DNA of 64,000 nt from Tetrahymena thermophila SB210. Taxonomy: Eukaryota > Ciliophora > Oligohymenophorea > Hymenostomatida > Tetrahymenidae. Below the pieces are notes generated by a model. The model was not told the origin of the DNA. It searched no databases and worked only from the letters and a program-made list of their open reading frames with translations. The DNA lies in the NCBI RefSeq assembly GCF_000189635.1, contig NW_002476335.1, positions 682,001 to 746,000 on the forward strand, read 5' to 3'. Made by a program: the position numbers and the translations under genes. Positions 1 to 13,191 of the stretch are shown piece after piece (the stretch's first letter is position 1; every line of letters begins with the position of its first letter).

Positions 1-3000
1 GAGCTAAATTAGTGATCTGTAATATACTTATCGATTTTAATCCAAAATTTAGTATTCAAAAGAATCGTATACTTAATAAGTACTTAAAAAGTTTTAAATC
101 TTTTATTTTAAAATTAAAATATATTTTATCTTTCTTGTTAGGAAAATTTTTAAAAATTATAATTATTACATAATTAAGTTAGAAATAAATTAGTTAGTTA
201 GCAGGCAACGTAGTTGCTTAGGTGTATGGTATAGTAAGGACATTATTTAGAACAGATAGTTGACTCTGAAAATTCTATGAATTCATAATTAATTATATAT
301 TCTAAGGCTGTGGAGTATTTTACAGATTTCCAAAAAAGCTCTGAGGGAAGATAAGATTTATGAATCCTAATTACAATAAAAATTCTTAAATACTTATTAA
401 ATAAATAATTTTTACCCTTGTTTTAAAGCTAATATTAATTTGTAAAGTTAAACTGAATTGATGAATTTTATGCAATCACCAAGCTTTGGAAAGTCAACTT
501 GAGACAAGAATTACAGTATATTAGCTGAGTAAAACTACTTTAATGCTAAGGATATTAGTTAAAGTAGCTATTTTAGGCTATAATTGAGACATTACCTCCA
601 TACATAGGAACTTAAAGTCCCTGAATAGTAAACACTATCTGTTAGTCAGAACTTACTGAACTTGTAAGAAAATTTTAGAAAACTATCTAATTATTAATCA
701 CAGAATATTGTGTATTTGAAGTTTAGAAGAATGATATCCCAGTTACATTCAAATTTTATACTTTTTAATATTATAAAATTTAAGAAGGGCAATAATTTAA
801 AATAAAAATTTAATGAATGACAATTTTATTGATTTAAAAAAAATAAGCGTAAAATAAATAAATAAATAATAAGATTAAATTACTGGTTGGAATTTAAACA
901 TTACTTGAGAAGTTTAGTGTTAGTGTAGAGTTATACGAAAGCATGTATCTTTAAGGAACAATAGTTATATTTAATGTTAAAGGACTTCCATATTAAACAG
1001 AAGAAAAAGAAACATTAAACAATGAAAAAGGAGATGTATTTTATTAAATTAAAGACACCTTTTAAGAACATTTATAGAATCCTTATTTATCAATTAAGTA
1101 CATATCAAACATCAATTTTGATTTAACAGTAGGTGGGTAATATAAATTTGAAAGAGTGATAATTAATTGTTGATCTATTTAACCCTCTAAATTATTAATT
1201 TACACATTTTAGAAACCTGAAATTAATATTGATTATGAATCTATAACACTGACATTTAGATTTTGTTGAGGGCTATTAGCATATACCTATATTTTATGTA
1301 AAGTTAAATTGAATAAACTCAACAAAAAAAAATATTAACTCAAAAATTAAATTTACTTGTTATACCCAAGCTTAAATTTATGAGATATTAAAATAAGGAT
1401 TTAAATTTGCTGAGAAATCAGATGGAGGATATGCTAGAGTTTATGAAGCTCCTAAATATTCTTGATATTAAAAGCTTAAAAGCAGGCTATCATTCTAAGA
1501 GAAAATCATATTATAAGAAAAGTCAATTGAAAAGGTCACATTTCCTAGTATATGGCATCCAGAATTAGAAATTAAATTAATAGGAACCAACTGACACTGA
1601 TTTATACTATAATATAGATTTGTAGGTACGTTATATGTTATAGTACTTTATTAGGAGGAATTTTATATCATAACAAATTTGCCTGCTGTGACATTACTAT
1701 TAGCAGTATTTGTTATGTTTTAAAAGTTGATAATCAAGTTTTCAATAAAATTATTTTATAAATATTATTATTATTGATCATTAATAGAAAAAATAAATTT
1801 TCCTTTTGAGTAAGTATATTCTAAATTAATTGTTTCTCCATCTGTGGTACTAATTAAAACTTATGGTTAATTTACTTGAGTATTATCAAACAGCTAGAAT
1901 GTTAACTAATTCAGATTTTAAATGACATTAAATTTTAAGGATAATTAATCAGTCTACATAGGCTACGGAAATTTTTTGAACATAAAATAATTTTTACTAG
2001 TGCCAGTTGCTTCGCATATAGAATCTTAGTAATTTAATGGTAAGATTTATAGGCTTTTATTTTATGCGATAATATATCTAATTGTGCAATGAAAGATAGT
2101 TAGCCAAGATAAAACTAATCCTTTCTTCATTTTTGTTTTTAAGAATTTTTATCTAATCAAAAGTGAAAGTGATTCTGTTATTGATTTAATTATTATTTTT
2201 TATTTGTTATTAGTTTATTTATTTTATTAACTAACGATTATAAAAATATATTTGATTTTACCAGGATTTAATCTTCACAAATCTTCTATAAAATTAATTA
2301 ATTAATTAAAAAGATTGATTACATAAAAGATACTTAAAAGCTACAGTATCTTTTTTAAAAATAATAAATTAATTACCACAATTTATAAATCGAAATTTTT
2401 ATATTAGAATTCGTAGTTAATTTCTTTGTAATGTAAAATTTAAAAAGCTGATTGATGATATGATGTGCATTTTTGTCTGCTTGTTTACTTACATTCTTAA
2501 TTAATTTATCATATAATTCTATTTTAAAATTTTGTTAGTTAATGTAATGTAAATAATTTAAAAAATTTTTTTAAAATAATACAAGTTATGTTTTCAATTA
2601 TAACCATAGAATGCACTTATTATAATATTTTTGAATTCATATATAAAAATATAGAAAGGAAAAATTATATTTGATTTCCATTAAAATAAAAAGTAAATTC
2701 TCCCCTCGTTTATGATAATAATCTGAACATTTTTAAAAATAACTTTGCTTTTTTAAGGAGGGATTTCCTTAAATTAAAATGTTTTTTTTTAATAAAAATA
2801 GTTAAGCATATTTAATGAATTCATAAATTAAATTGGATTCTTTTTTTTAAAAGAACAGAGAGAAAGAAAAAAATATACTATTAACAAAATAATTTATAAA
2901 AGATTATTGATAATTATAATAATTATCTATTTCGATTTTATCAGTAATTTATTTTAAAAATAACTTTTATAATAAATGATTTCTTTGTAATCAAATATTT

Positions 3001-3218
3001 GTAATTTGCTCAATAATATTTAGATTTAATTTCTATATAAACATTTTTTAAATATTATCAAGTTTTTTGTATCATTACTTTACTTAGTTTTTAAATCTTG
3101 TGCATTTTTTTAAAAATTAATATTTTGAAATTAAAAATAACTTAACTAAGAAGTTCGCTTTATAACGAATAATAATTTGATTAAGATACATTGGAATATT
3201 AGTAGTATCTTTGATAAT
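1..3218. other. AT-rich spacer with decayed coding remnants
   Basis: No complete gene is visible. Scattered stretches read as protein-like with UAA/UAG as Gln. About 625-814 reads through ...ITEYCVFEVQKNDIPV... to a UGA. At 943-1173 an ATG-started 76-codon frame begins MYLQGTIVIFNVKGLPYQTE. Around 1800-2090 there are two more short protein-like runs. They lie in different frames and are broken by UGA, so I read them as a dying gene. The beta-strand-like pattern hints faintly at an arrestin fold, which I would not rely on. From about 2200 to 3218 the sequence is simple AT-rich DNA with no support for a gene. Confidence 0.4.
943..1173 (+). pseudogene. Short protein-like frame, probable gene remnant
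   Basis: The frame opens at an ATG and runs 76 codons to UGA under the ciliate code. It reads MYLQGTIVIFNVKGLPYQTE and later FDLTVGGQYKFERV. Composition is more protein-like than the flanking AT-rich DNA, with Gly, Pro and Val in a strand-like pattern. No neighbour extends it in frame, and related-looking fragments on both sides sit in other frames. It is most likely a piece of a decayed gene; it could also be one exon of a gene whose other exons I failed to join. The family is not recognised with confidence. Confidence 0.3.
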
Positions 3219-5019
3219 ATGGATTCAAGAAACAAATTTAAATTATAGGAACTTCACAATTTGTTAGATAAAGAGTTATAGTTATTGTAGTAGTAATTGA
3301 ATACTGAAACGGAGTAAGGATATTTGTTTAAGAATTCTTATCTTTAAAGAATTAAGCAAGCATCTTAAGCGAAAGGATCAAATAATGACATAGCTAGTAA
3401 ATTTGAAGATTAAAATAATAATTGGAATAATTAAGTTAATGATGAACAATAGGAATACAAGAAAGATTACGAAAATAATTTTTAAGCTTATCATTAAGAG
3501 CCTTAAAACATATAATAAAAAGATTAGTATTAAGGGAATACTTAAAGATTAAAATAAACATTCAATACAGACTATGGTACTTAAATATCATTCTAGCAAA
3601 GAACAAGCCAATTTACATCATAAAACCCATATGAAGGTGTTGAGACAGAGTAATAACAAGCGCTATTGATTAATAATACAGATGAGAGTTGTGATCCTTT
3701 TACAAATTTTAATTTATAAAAAGAAATAAATGGTTTATAGTAAAAAATATAATTTTTAGAGTAAAAATTCATTTAATAGACTAATGAGTAAATGAATAAT
3801 AATAATAAATATGATTCATTAAAGAAAAATAACAACAAATATGACTTAAATATATAAAATTATGAATAAGCACCAAAAGATGAGATTTTCAACAAGAATA
3901 TAAAACCTGTTAAAAATAATGATGGTTTTACAAAAGAGTCTGATACTGATAAATATTTGATAGAAAATAAGTAAAATGAAATCAATAAAAATAAATTGAT
4001 ATTTGACCAGTTAAATGACTCAGTATTTTAATAAACATCTAAGAGCTCCTAGGGATATAATCATTCTAGATTAGATTTTAATGCAAATTAAACTACAAAG
4101 AGATAAAACAACCATGATTCTAAGAGACTTAATGATTCATCATAAGAAACAAAAAGCAATAAAAAATATTTTTAAAAAATGTTGCCAAATAATGCAGAAA
4201 AGAATGATAATGCCTCTACTTACTCATAATCAAAAAGTCCTAAAAATATACTTAAAAAGAGATCTATAAGCTCAAAATCATCTAAAACTGTCTAATAAGA
4301 TGACTAACTAAGAGATTTAGAAAAAGAAATAAAAGGAGCAGAGCACAGTTTAGATATCTCGAAAAAGTTTTTAAAACAAGCATTAAGCATAAGTAGCTCT
4401 AGATTGGTAATTGAATATTTTTATATTTTAACAAATAACTATAATTTTTAAAAAGAATTTAAAAACAGATAGCGCAGTAAATAAGTCAAATTATTCCTTC
4501 CGTTAACAAGGTTTTTAAGATACAAGTAGCAAACGATCTTACTCCTAAAAGAGCTAGAGAGAAAGATCCTTATCCCAGGGTGCAAACTTTTTCCCAATCG
4601 ACAGCTTTGCTTAATAATATCATGAATCTTTAGAGTTAAAATAAAAGATTGCTTAAATACGTAAATAATATGAGACAGAAAAAGATATTTTAAATGAAGA
4701 ACGTGAAAGAAATAAAGTTATCAATGAAAGTATTGACAACTTATCAATAAAAATCAAAAAAATATAGATGATAGTTGAAAGAAATCAGTAAAATGAAAAA
4801 GACTATCAAAAGCTAATAGAATCTTATAATAAGAGTGAATAAATAAGGAAATAGTAAAAATTACTCATTTTGCAGCTAAAAGAGGAAATAGAGGTGCATA
4901 AAAGTAATTAAAATAAATCACCTATTTCAATAATTTAAGAAGAGCCTAGAAATTCTAGAAAAAAAAATGGCAAAAGACTTTCAACCAGTGGATCATAAAA
5001 TTATCCTAAAAGAATTTGA
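3219..5019 (+). CDS. Coiled-coil, Q/N-rich hypothetical protein
   Basis: The protein is about 574 residues in two exons. It starts at an ATG followed by MDSRNKFKLQELHNLLDKEL and ends at UGA 5017-5019 after ...SQNYPKRI. The first two thirds are Gln/Asn/Lys/Ser-rich with no globular motif. The last 120 residues are heptad-like and charged (for example LELKQKIAQIRKQYETEKDI), so a C-terminal coiled coil is likely. One intron is required by a frame change. Either 4393-4468 (donor GTAGCT, acceptor CAG) or 4407-4485 (donor GTAATT, acceptor AAG) restores the frame, and I cannot choose between them. The 3' end is copied about 234 bases downstream. The family is not recognised; a cytoskeletal or basal-body role would be a guess. 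Confidence 0.75.
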
Positions 5020-5160
5020 AAAAAGAAATTTAAAATAATTATTAGAAATGATGAGTCGCTAAATATATTTTAAAAGAGATAAAATTCTTTTGTTATATAT
5101 ATAATTATTATAATTATATTATTTACTTAATTACTTTATATTTATTTATATACTTATGTT
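4945..5160 (+). repeat. Direct duplication, copy 1 (gene 3' end)
   Basis: This covers the last ~70 bases of the coiled-coil gene and the following ~140 bases of AT-rich DNA. It begins AATTCTAGAAAAAAAAATGG and is repeated with small changes at about 5180-5400, offset close to 234 bases. Confidence 0.8.
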
Positions 5161-5179
5161 ATCTTTCAATTTATGATTG

Positions 5180-5400
5180 CTAAAAATTCTAGAAAAAAAA
5201 ATGGCAAAAGACTTTCAACCAGTTGATCTTAAAATTATCCTAAAGAATTTGAAATAATAAGTTTAAAATAATTATTAGAAGTCCCCAAACGATGAGTAGC
5301 TAAATATATTTTAAAATAATTGTATCATTCTACTATTATATTTATGATTATTGTGCTTATATATTTTACTGAATTACTTTTATATTTATTTATATACTTG
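5180..5400 (+). repeat. Direct duplication, copy 2 (downstream of gene)
   Basis: A diverged copy of the preceding gene's 3' end. The core GGCAAAAGACTTTCAACCAG is shared exactly; small indels break the reading frame, so it is not part of the protein. It lies wholly downstream of the UGA stop. Confidence 0.8.
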
Positions 5401-6242
5401 TATACTGTTTTAGTATATAATTAAATTTCATACTTGTTTCAAAACACTTTTTCCAATTTACTTTTGGTTTTTAAAGAAAAGAAAATGAAATAATCTTAAG
5501 AAAAAAATTTATATTTAAAGTAAATGCTTAAAAAATTCTATTATGTATTATAATAACATTAATTTTAAATATTTTGCTTGAGTAGGTACAGGTGTTTATA
5601 TGAAGATATAAATTTCATTACATTAACATATTTTTATTCAAAAAAGAAATGAAATTTACATATTTGCTTCTTATTAACATGGTTAATTCTCATCATTTAG
5701 ATTCCAAAAAATAATATTTAAAATGATGATATTAAAATAATCTAGTTAACCTTAAAATATTTATTATTTTAGGTAAGACCTATTATTGTATTTAATATAA
5801 TTTTAAATTGGTGAATTAATGAATGTTAGTCGATCTAAATTTTTAAATTAAACGAGCTTTTAATATGTAAAGTAAAATTATATACATCATTTACTTTTTT
5901 CAGACATTTAAAGTGATATAATAAAAGATTATGCTGTCAATAGATATATCCATAGATCGAATATCTTCGAATTAAAAATCTTTGATAAATTAATGATCTC
6001 CAATAAGAGATTCTATTTAAACGCTAAGCAAGATTAAGTTGATTAATACTAAATATAGATAAATTAAAAGCCAAAATATATCGTACTTTCATTATTTATT
6101 CATAATAATTAAACCATGAATAGTTGATTACTTATTAATATTATTAGCAGTACATATATTTATCTAAAATTAATTATCTAATTTAATTTATAATTAATAA
6201 AATTATTCAAAATAGATTAAGATTACTTACTATTCTTATAGC
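5401..6242. other. Spacer upstream of the glucosidase gene
   Basis: AT-rich DNA without a supported reading frame. It should hold the glucosidase promoter, but no defined promoter motif can be named in this organism from sequence alone. Confidence 0.5.
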
Positions 6243-9200
6243 ATGAATAAAACATCAATTATTCTTATAGCCTCTATCTTAAGCGCTGCGCTGTGTGGTG
6301 CTATCATTTATGAGGCATACAAAGCCTGGAAAATTAACAATTTACCTCCTACTCCTGTTAAATCTAACACAGATGGGTATTATATAGTTAACATGCTTTC
6401 ATAATCGAGCTTATTTAATTTAAATATCTAACTTGAATGGGTAGCTGGACAGAATTTTGTAAATGACCCCTCTAATCCTGTGATCGAGAGGTTGTCTTTC
6501 AAAATCAACTTTGATAATTATAATGAACTTTCAATCAAGATTACTGATATTGATGATACAAGATTCACTCTTCCTTATAAGGAACCATTCCCCTACACCA
6601 AGGTTACTTATGAACCTTCTAAAGAAAGTTTGTTTGATTACATCATTTCCGTTCCTGGAGAAGCTTTCTACTTTAAATTATGGCGTAAAGATACAGGTGA
6701 AGTGCTTTTCGATACAACCAATACTCCTCTTATTTTCTAAGATAAGTATCTTTAGATTACAAATAAATTAAATAAGTCTGCTCTCTTTGGACTTGGTGAA
6801 AGAAGAACAACATTTAAGCTCAAATCTGGATAGTACAGTATTTGGGCAGCTGATGCAGCAAGAATAGACTATGGCCATCCTGGCGAGCAAATATATGGAA
6901 CTCACCCCATGTACTTGAAAAGAGATGATGCCACAAAGAACTTCCATGTCTTATTTTTACGTAATGCATATGGAATGGAAATCGACTATTAGGAAAATGA
7001 ATCTATTACCTACAAAGTGATTGGTGGTAACTTTGACTTTAAATTCTTCTTAGGTAATAACAACCCTGAAGAACCTATCAAATTATATCATAATTACATT
7101 AATGGATGGATTTTACATCCTTTCTGGGTTTAAGGTAAAAATTTAATTTATTCATAAGTTTTTCTAATATTTTAACTAATAAAATAATTTAATTGTCACA
7201 CTATGATAAGTGCGTAGTGTTTGAGATTAAACTTTTTATCAAGAAATAGCAATAACAGAGTAAAAAAAGTAGATACTTTTAAGTCAATCAATATAATTAA
7301 ATTTGATAAAAAGCTCAAAAAACAAATTTTTTACCACAAATTTAATCAATTTGGTCTCAGCAATAAATGTATAAATACTAAATCAAATTATTTTAAATTA
7401 GTTACTATCCTCACATTTACAGAATGATATTTGCAATTTTTTTTAATTTTTCCTAATATTGTTCAATAATTAAAAAGGTTTCCATTAATGCAGATGGGGT
7501 TACAAAACAAGCGAAGAACTTATGTAAGTTTGGGATAAGTTTAACGAGCTCTCCATTCCAATCGATTCTTTATGGAGTGATATTGATTACATGTACGAAT
7601 TCTATGATTTCACTATAGATTTATCTCGCTTTAACATTAGCTAAATGAAGCAAATTTATGATTTGTAAAAATTTTAATTTCCATAAATAACTAAGTTAAA
7701 ACTTAAATTCTATTTAATCAAGAAAAGATCCTAAAGGTGTTCACTGGAGTAGCATCATTGATGTTGGTATTGCAATCGGTTCAGATGCAGCTGTAAGAGG
7801 TTAGGAACTCAACACTTTCATTAAGAGTGGATATACCGGTTAAGATCTCATTGGAAATGTTTGGCCTGGAAATACCTATTATCCAGATTTCAATCATCCC
7901 AACTCTACTCAATTCTGGTTTGAAGGATTAAATAATATTACTAAAAATTATGGTTTAGTTTAAGAAGGTATTTGGATAGATATGAATGAATTTTCTAATT
8001 TTGTAAACGGTGAAGTACTTCCATCTGTCAAGGACAGCAAATTCCTCTCTAACTAAACATTGAAGAGCGAGAAATCTTCTCTCTAATTGCCTTTCAACCC
8101 TTAAGGTAGTTAATCATTTAAATTTTCATATCCTGATTTTCAAATTAAACATCAATAAATAATAGGAGACACTGATCTTGAGTTCAAAACTTTGTCTTTG
8201 AATGCTAAACACTATAATGAAAAGGATGGTCTTATGCTCCATATCCCAAATTACAACTTAACTCAATACGATATGCATAACTTAAATGGCTTTGGTGAAA
8301 GTATAGCAACTTACGAAGCAGCCAAATTAATGGGAAGAAACCTCACTTTTATTCTTTCTAGATCTACACTCTTTGGAAGTGGCAAGTAAATAATTAAATA
8401 AATAAATAAAAAATTTTAAAATTAAATTCAACAAATCACTAACAATGCTTGTTTACCTTACATTTATGATTTCTTCTTTTTTATATCTAAAATATTTCAA
8501 ATAATATTGAAATTATTTAATTTTGACTTTTATTAATCAAAAAAGATATGTACAACATTGGAATGGTGATGGATTCTCTTAATGGGACTATTTATTCTAT
8601 ACAATTCCTGGTATTATTAATTTCTAAATGTATGGTATTCCTTTTGTAGGTGATGATATTTGCGGTTTGAATGGTAATGCTACACCTGAATTGTGTGCTA
8701 GATGGATGTAATTAGGTTCTCTCTATCCTTTTTCACGTAACCATAATGGTAATGAGTCTATTTCTTAAGAACCTTACGCCTTCCCTGACTATCACTATGT
8801 TCTTTCATCATCAATCAAGACATTAAATGTTAGGTAAACAATTGTAATTTAAATATTAAATTTTTACAAAATTATTTCTATAAAAATAGATACTAATTAT
8901 TAAAGTTTTACTATCACTTATTTGTCAAGGAATAAGGATCTGGAACTATTTTCCGTCCTCTTATGTGGTCTTTCCCTAATGATGATGAAGCTCTCAATTA
9001 TGAAGCTGAATTCATGCTTGGAGATTATCTTTTGGCTGCTCCAGTTGTTGCTTAAGGTAACGAAGTAACTAATACTACAGGATTAGATTTCTATATTCCT
9101 TAAGGAGGAGTATTCTATGATTTCTATAACTAACAAAGATACACTGAAGGTAAATATCACTAAGATGTACCTTTTGATAGTGTTGTTCCTCTATTTGTCA

Positions 9201-9619
9201 AAGCAGGAAAGATAGTCCACATTTAAGATTAGAAGCCAGTTTTGAGAAGCAGATTTTTGGATAATCATTTCACTCTTTACATAGCTTTAGATTCTAACTT
9301 ATATGCTTCTGGAAGCATTTTAACAATAAATGACTACAATAATGATGAAAACATTATTAGAAATTGCTTGGAAGGAGCAAATTGCGTTACAATTATTGAA
9401 GCCCAAGGAAAGTTTGAAAATAACTCTTTCTCAATTTCTTTAAAGAATACTTAAGAATAAAAAAATACTTAATTCTAAGAAGTAGTAATTGATAAGGTTA
9501 TAATTGCTGGTATTAGCACATTTGGCAACTATATCTCTAAAATAGTAGATATCAGCTCTAATCCATTCATTATTAACAAAGATAAATAGCAATATGACAT
9601 TAACATTAACTTATAATGA
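6243..9619 (+). CDS. Alpha-glucosidase, glycoside hydrolase family 31
   Basis: Hydrolyses terminal alpha-glucosyl residues from maltose, starch or glycoprotein glycans. The 919-residue protein has five exons: 6243-7134, 7478-7664, 7723-8385, 8546-8833 and 8890-9619, and the joined length is in frame. Residues 5-23 (IILIASILSAALCGAIIY) form a signal peptide or anchor, so it enters the secretory path. Family landmarks occur in order: LFGLGERR, FWVQGFHQCRWGY, then WIDMNEFSNF, where the first Asp is the nucleophile. GSGKYVQHWNGDG follows with the acid/base Asp, then GDDICG and FRPLMWSFP. Length fits lysosomal or secreted members. Whether it is an acid (secreted/lysosomal) or endoplasmic reticulum enzyme cannot be settled here; ciliates are known to secrete acid alpha-glucosidase. 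Upstream and downstream genes look unrelated. Confidence 0.95.
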
Positions 9620-9967
9620 AATAAGATTAAATAAACAAATTTATACAATAATACAAAACGTAATAAAATTTTATATTCATATATATTTTTAAATATTTGA
9701 AATTTGATTCTAATACTATATAATGACTAATTGGAATTGGATATATTTTCTATTTTATAGATTGTCATTTTATTTTACTTAAACACTTTTTTTTTGATAA
9801 AAATATTTCTTTGAATTAATTATGGCAAAATTATTTGTAAAAACAATTTTTTAAAAATAAGTCTTATATAAAGTAAAAGATAATTCTAACTCACTTCATA
9901 TAATTAATCATATAAAGAGTATTTAATTCACCTAAGTGATTTTAGATAGAAAATTTGTCTAAACATA
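9620..9967. other. Spacer after the glucosidase gene
   Basis: AT-rich, no supported gene. It ends where the duplicated segment begins (GAATACCCACCCTAAT at about 9968). Confidence 0.5.
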
Positions 9968-12020
9968 GAATACCCACCCTAATTTTTACAGTTTATGATA
10001 TATATTTTTAAAGGAGAAAATAAGGTGTTTTTCAGATTAATAAATCTAAAAATTTTTTTATTTTGAAAGAATAGTTTAAGAAAAAAAAAAGATTTAAATA
10101 AGATATTAAGAAATAATAAAATAGTCTAAAATCATAGAAATTATCTATTAATTGGAGATTAGGTTAACATAAGTAAATAAAAATGTAAATTAAGCTCATC
10201 TATGGATAACAAAAATTTATTTTTCAGAATAAAATAATTTACTTCTTATCCTTCTTATTCTATTATTTACTAAATATGTCTAATATTGCTTTAGCTATTC
10301 TTTTGTTTCTTTAAGCTGACAGAAATGATTATGATGTGGCATACTTTATTACATTTTTCTCTCTTTAAGGAATTTATATAATATTATTTAGATTCGTAGA
10401 TTCTCTGATATATAATTATGATGCAATGTAAGCTAAGTAAGGTGGTTTTGAGACACTTTTTTCAATTTTTTTTGATATATTTTAGTTAGGGTTTATATAT
10501 TATTATTTTTTAGTAAGTAGAAAAAAACTTTTAAAAGCTATAATGATATTAAGAGTTATTCCTTAAATTTTATATTTTCAGGTATTCATTTTTTGGCTAG
10601 GAATGATAAAAAATGATTTTTCATACTTAAAACTTGCTTTATTGATTAGTTATATGTTGTACTTTGCTCTATTTAGTATTATGTTAATGCTTTTTATTGG
10701 TAAAGAATTTAAATTTGAAATGGTTAAATTCATGAAAAATTTTATGACTTCATTGACATATTTTATTAGTATAGGAACACTAGCTTTTTATAAAGATTAT
10801 TTTGGTATAAATCTAGCTATTTACTAAGTCTTTTTAATCATACTAATGATAATAACTTAAATAATAATATAAAGAAAGTTTGATTGCACACTCTTTTTAG
10901 ATATATTATTTTAAATAAATTTACTATTGAAATAAGACAATTAATTACCAAAAAATAAGACTATTTACCTAGAAGTTTCACAATATGCTTGTGTATTAAT
11001 AAGAAGTATTCTTTTGATATCGTATAGTCACTAAGATATTTTCAATTTTGACTACATCTATTAAAATTAACTACAAGTAGTATCTATTTATACTATTTTT
11101 TTTTAAGCTCACTTTTTCTTATTTTTTACTCAAAAAGGCTTTTCTATAATTTGTTTTTGGTAAAAAGATTTGATTTAAAAAGTGAAGAGTAAATACATAC
11201 TGCAAATACTATTATAAAAAGAAAATTTTACAAACTGATTATTTTTAAAATATATTTATAAAATAATCACAGTAATATGTTAGAACAAAGTTTAATTGAT
11301 AATAAAATGAAATTTTAAGATGAAGTATTAACTTTTATAAGATATTTGATGTTGTTTGATGAAGACCCATCTCTTTAGTTTGTTTTTAAGTCTAATTTTG
11401 AAGGTTATTTTTACAAATATTACGAAATAATTGCAATTCAAATTGAAAATATTTGTCAATTTTATTTAGATAAAATTCTAAGGGATTATAATATCTAATC
11501 AAAACTCTTCTAAATAATAATGTAAAGAAAGGAAAAAGGTTATAGTTTCACTGAAACGAGTTAATAGATGATATATAAAATTTCAAGTTAATATTAGAAA
11601 AAAATAATACTAAAATACTTAACTATTAGTATTTAAATTACTTGTTTTAACAAATTAATTTCAGAATAAATGATATTTGATCCAAAATAAATTTTTTATG
11701 ATTTATATAATTGAAATTGAAGCTAATGATTTGTATTTTTCTAATTAATTTAGAAGCTTTATATTTTATTATTGTATCCTATCAAATTTATTTTACATTG
11801 TTCATTCAGATACATACAGAATAAATAAGCAAACTTTAAAAAGTTGGAACTATCACAATAATACAAAATATTTTTTTTTAACTTTAAAAATTATTATATT
11901 TAAATGATAAATTATTTTTATGCTTTTAATAAATTACTCATAACTAAATTAGATATATAAAGATAAATATATCTTTAATATTACATCTTATAAAAATTTG
12001 ATAATTTTCTTAGATCTATT
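9968..12020 (+). repeat. Segmental duplication, copy 1
   Basis: A roughly 2 kb segment matched at about 13192-15250. Similarity starts at GAATACCCACCC, runs through a multi-span membrane gene and continues about 300 bases past its stop (AAAGATAAATAnATCTTTA). The match covers non-coding flanks as well as coding sequence, so it arose by DNA duplication. Confidence 0.85.
10183..11714 (+). pseudogene. Multi-span membrane protein, frameshifted copy
   Basis: First of two tandem paralogues. From ATG 10183 the frame is open to UGA 11236-11238 (351 residues), but it departs from the intact copy at a nine-T run (11096-11104). Beyond it, protein similarity to the intact copy continues in the next frame to UGA 11712-11714, including SEEQIHTANTII, a C-terminal helical domain starting MLEQSLIDNKMKFQDEV, and FDPKQIFYDLYN. 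The total length, 1532, is not a multiple of three. The membrane half has about seven hydrophobic segments, for example around LAILLFLQADRNDYDVAYFI. Either the gene has decayed or the T run is misassembled. No good splice pair explains the shift: the intact copy reads straight through the same place. Function not recognised. Confidence 0.7.
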
Positions 12021-12289
12021 AAATATTTATGGGGAGGTTACTAAACGAAAAGTAGAAAAAAGAAAATATGAATTTGTTAATTCAGAATGATTTTGGAAAT
12101 TAATTCAAAGCATATTCTTCCAATGACCCAGGATAAAAACTACCATTTAAAATTAAATATATATTTATACATACTTATTGTATATTTTCTATTTCACTTT
12201 TTTGGAATTTTTTAAATATAATTAAAACTAAATAAAAAGTTTTATACATTTTTTTTTCTTTCTTTATTATAATTAAAAACTTGAATTTT

Positions 12290-13096
12290 TTTATTTTTAT
12301 AAAGAAAAAGTAAGGATCTCATTGAAAAGTTGTTTGAACTTCATTTGCATAATTTTTTACTCATACAATATAGGTCTTATGTTTATTCATTCTACTCAAT
12401 TTATTATTAAGATAATTCATTTTATTCAAATAACCCTTGAATAGAAATATTTTATGAATTTTCTAATTACTCTGAAATTTATGAAATTTGTGTATTATTT
12501 TACAAATAAAATTCTTTCAATAACCGACTTATTGAAGGCTGTGAAGCAAATATTTTTGAGATAATTATTTTTTGTGTCAATTAACTTTTATAGTGAATGA
12601 ATTATTTTTGCAAATCTTTATTTACTAAAATCTTTTCATTTTTATTAATTAAAAATATTTTTAATTTTTATAAAACAAACAAAAAATAAAAATATCATAA
12701 AAAAAATAAAATAAATAATTACTTGTAATGAAGAATATTTAAAAGAAAGAAATCTATTTTAGTACATTTAATAAATATTTAATGAATTCTGACTAAGATA
12801 ATAAATACAAATCAATTTATGATGAAGGAAATGAATCTATAAAAATAGTTTTTGAAGATAAATAATTCAGTTATTTGGTTTGATTTCGTAAAATTAATCT
12901 AAAATAAGCTATTTAAGATTTGTATGATGAAAACTTATATCAAATTATATATCTTTTCTATTCTATATTTCATATACTTTATTATCTATTTCAATAATAA
13001 AAATTTAAAATATTTTTTAAAGATGTAAATTTATTACTTTATTTATAATTATGCATTCTAAAATACGAGCAGAATAATGACATTTAAAATGCTTGA
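12290..13096 (+). pseudogene. Decayed host gene between the duplicates
   Basis: Two protein-like stretches lie between the paralogues. About 12300-12595 reads KDLIEKLFELHLHNFLLIQY and continues past an in-frame UGA (about 12437) into EFSNYSEIYEICVLFYK. The second starts at ATG 12728 (MKNIQKKEIYFSTFNKYLMN), meets UGA at 12881-12883, and continues in the same frame (FRKINLKQAIQDLYDENLYQ) to UGA 13094-13096. Composition is clearly protein-like, unlike the surrounding DNA. I read this as a degenerate gene, possibly another member of the locus. UGA read-through is a less likely alternative. Family unknown. Confidence 0.45.
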
Positions 13097-13191
13097 ATAA
13101 CAATATAAACCTTTTTTAATTAATGGAAAATGATACTTTATATAAAATAGTTGATTTTAGATATAAAATTGTTTAAAAAGAGAATACCCAC

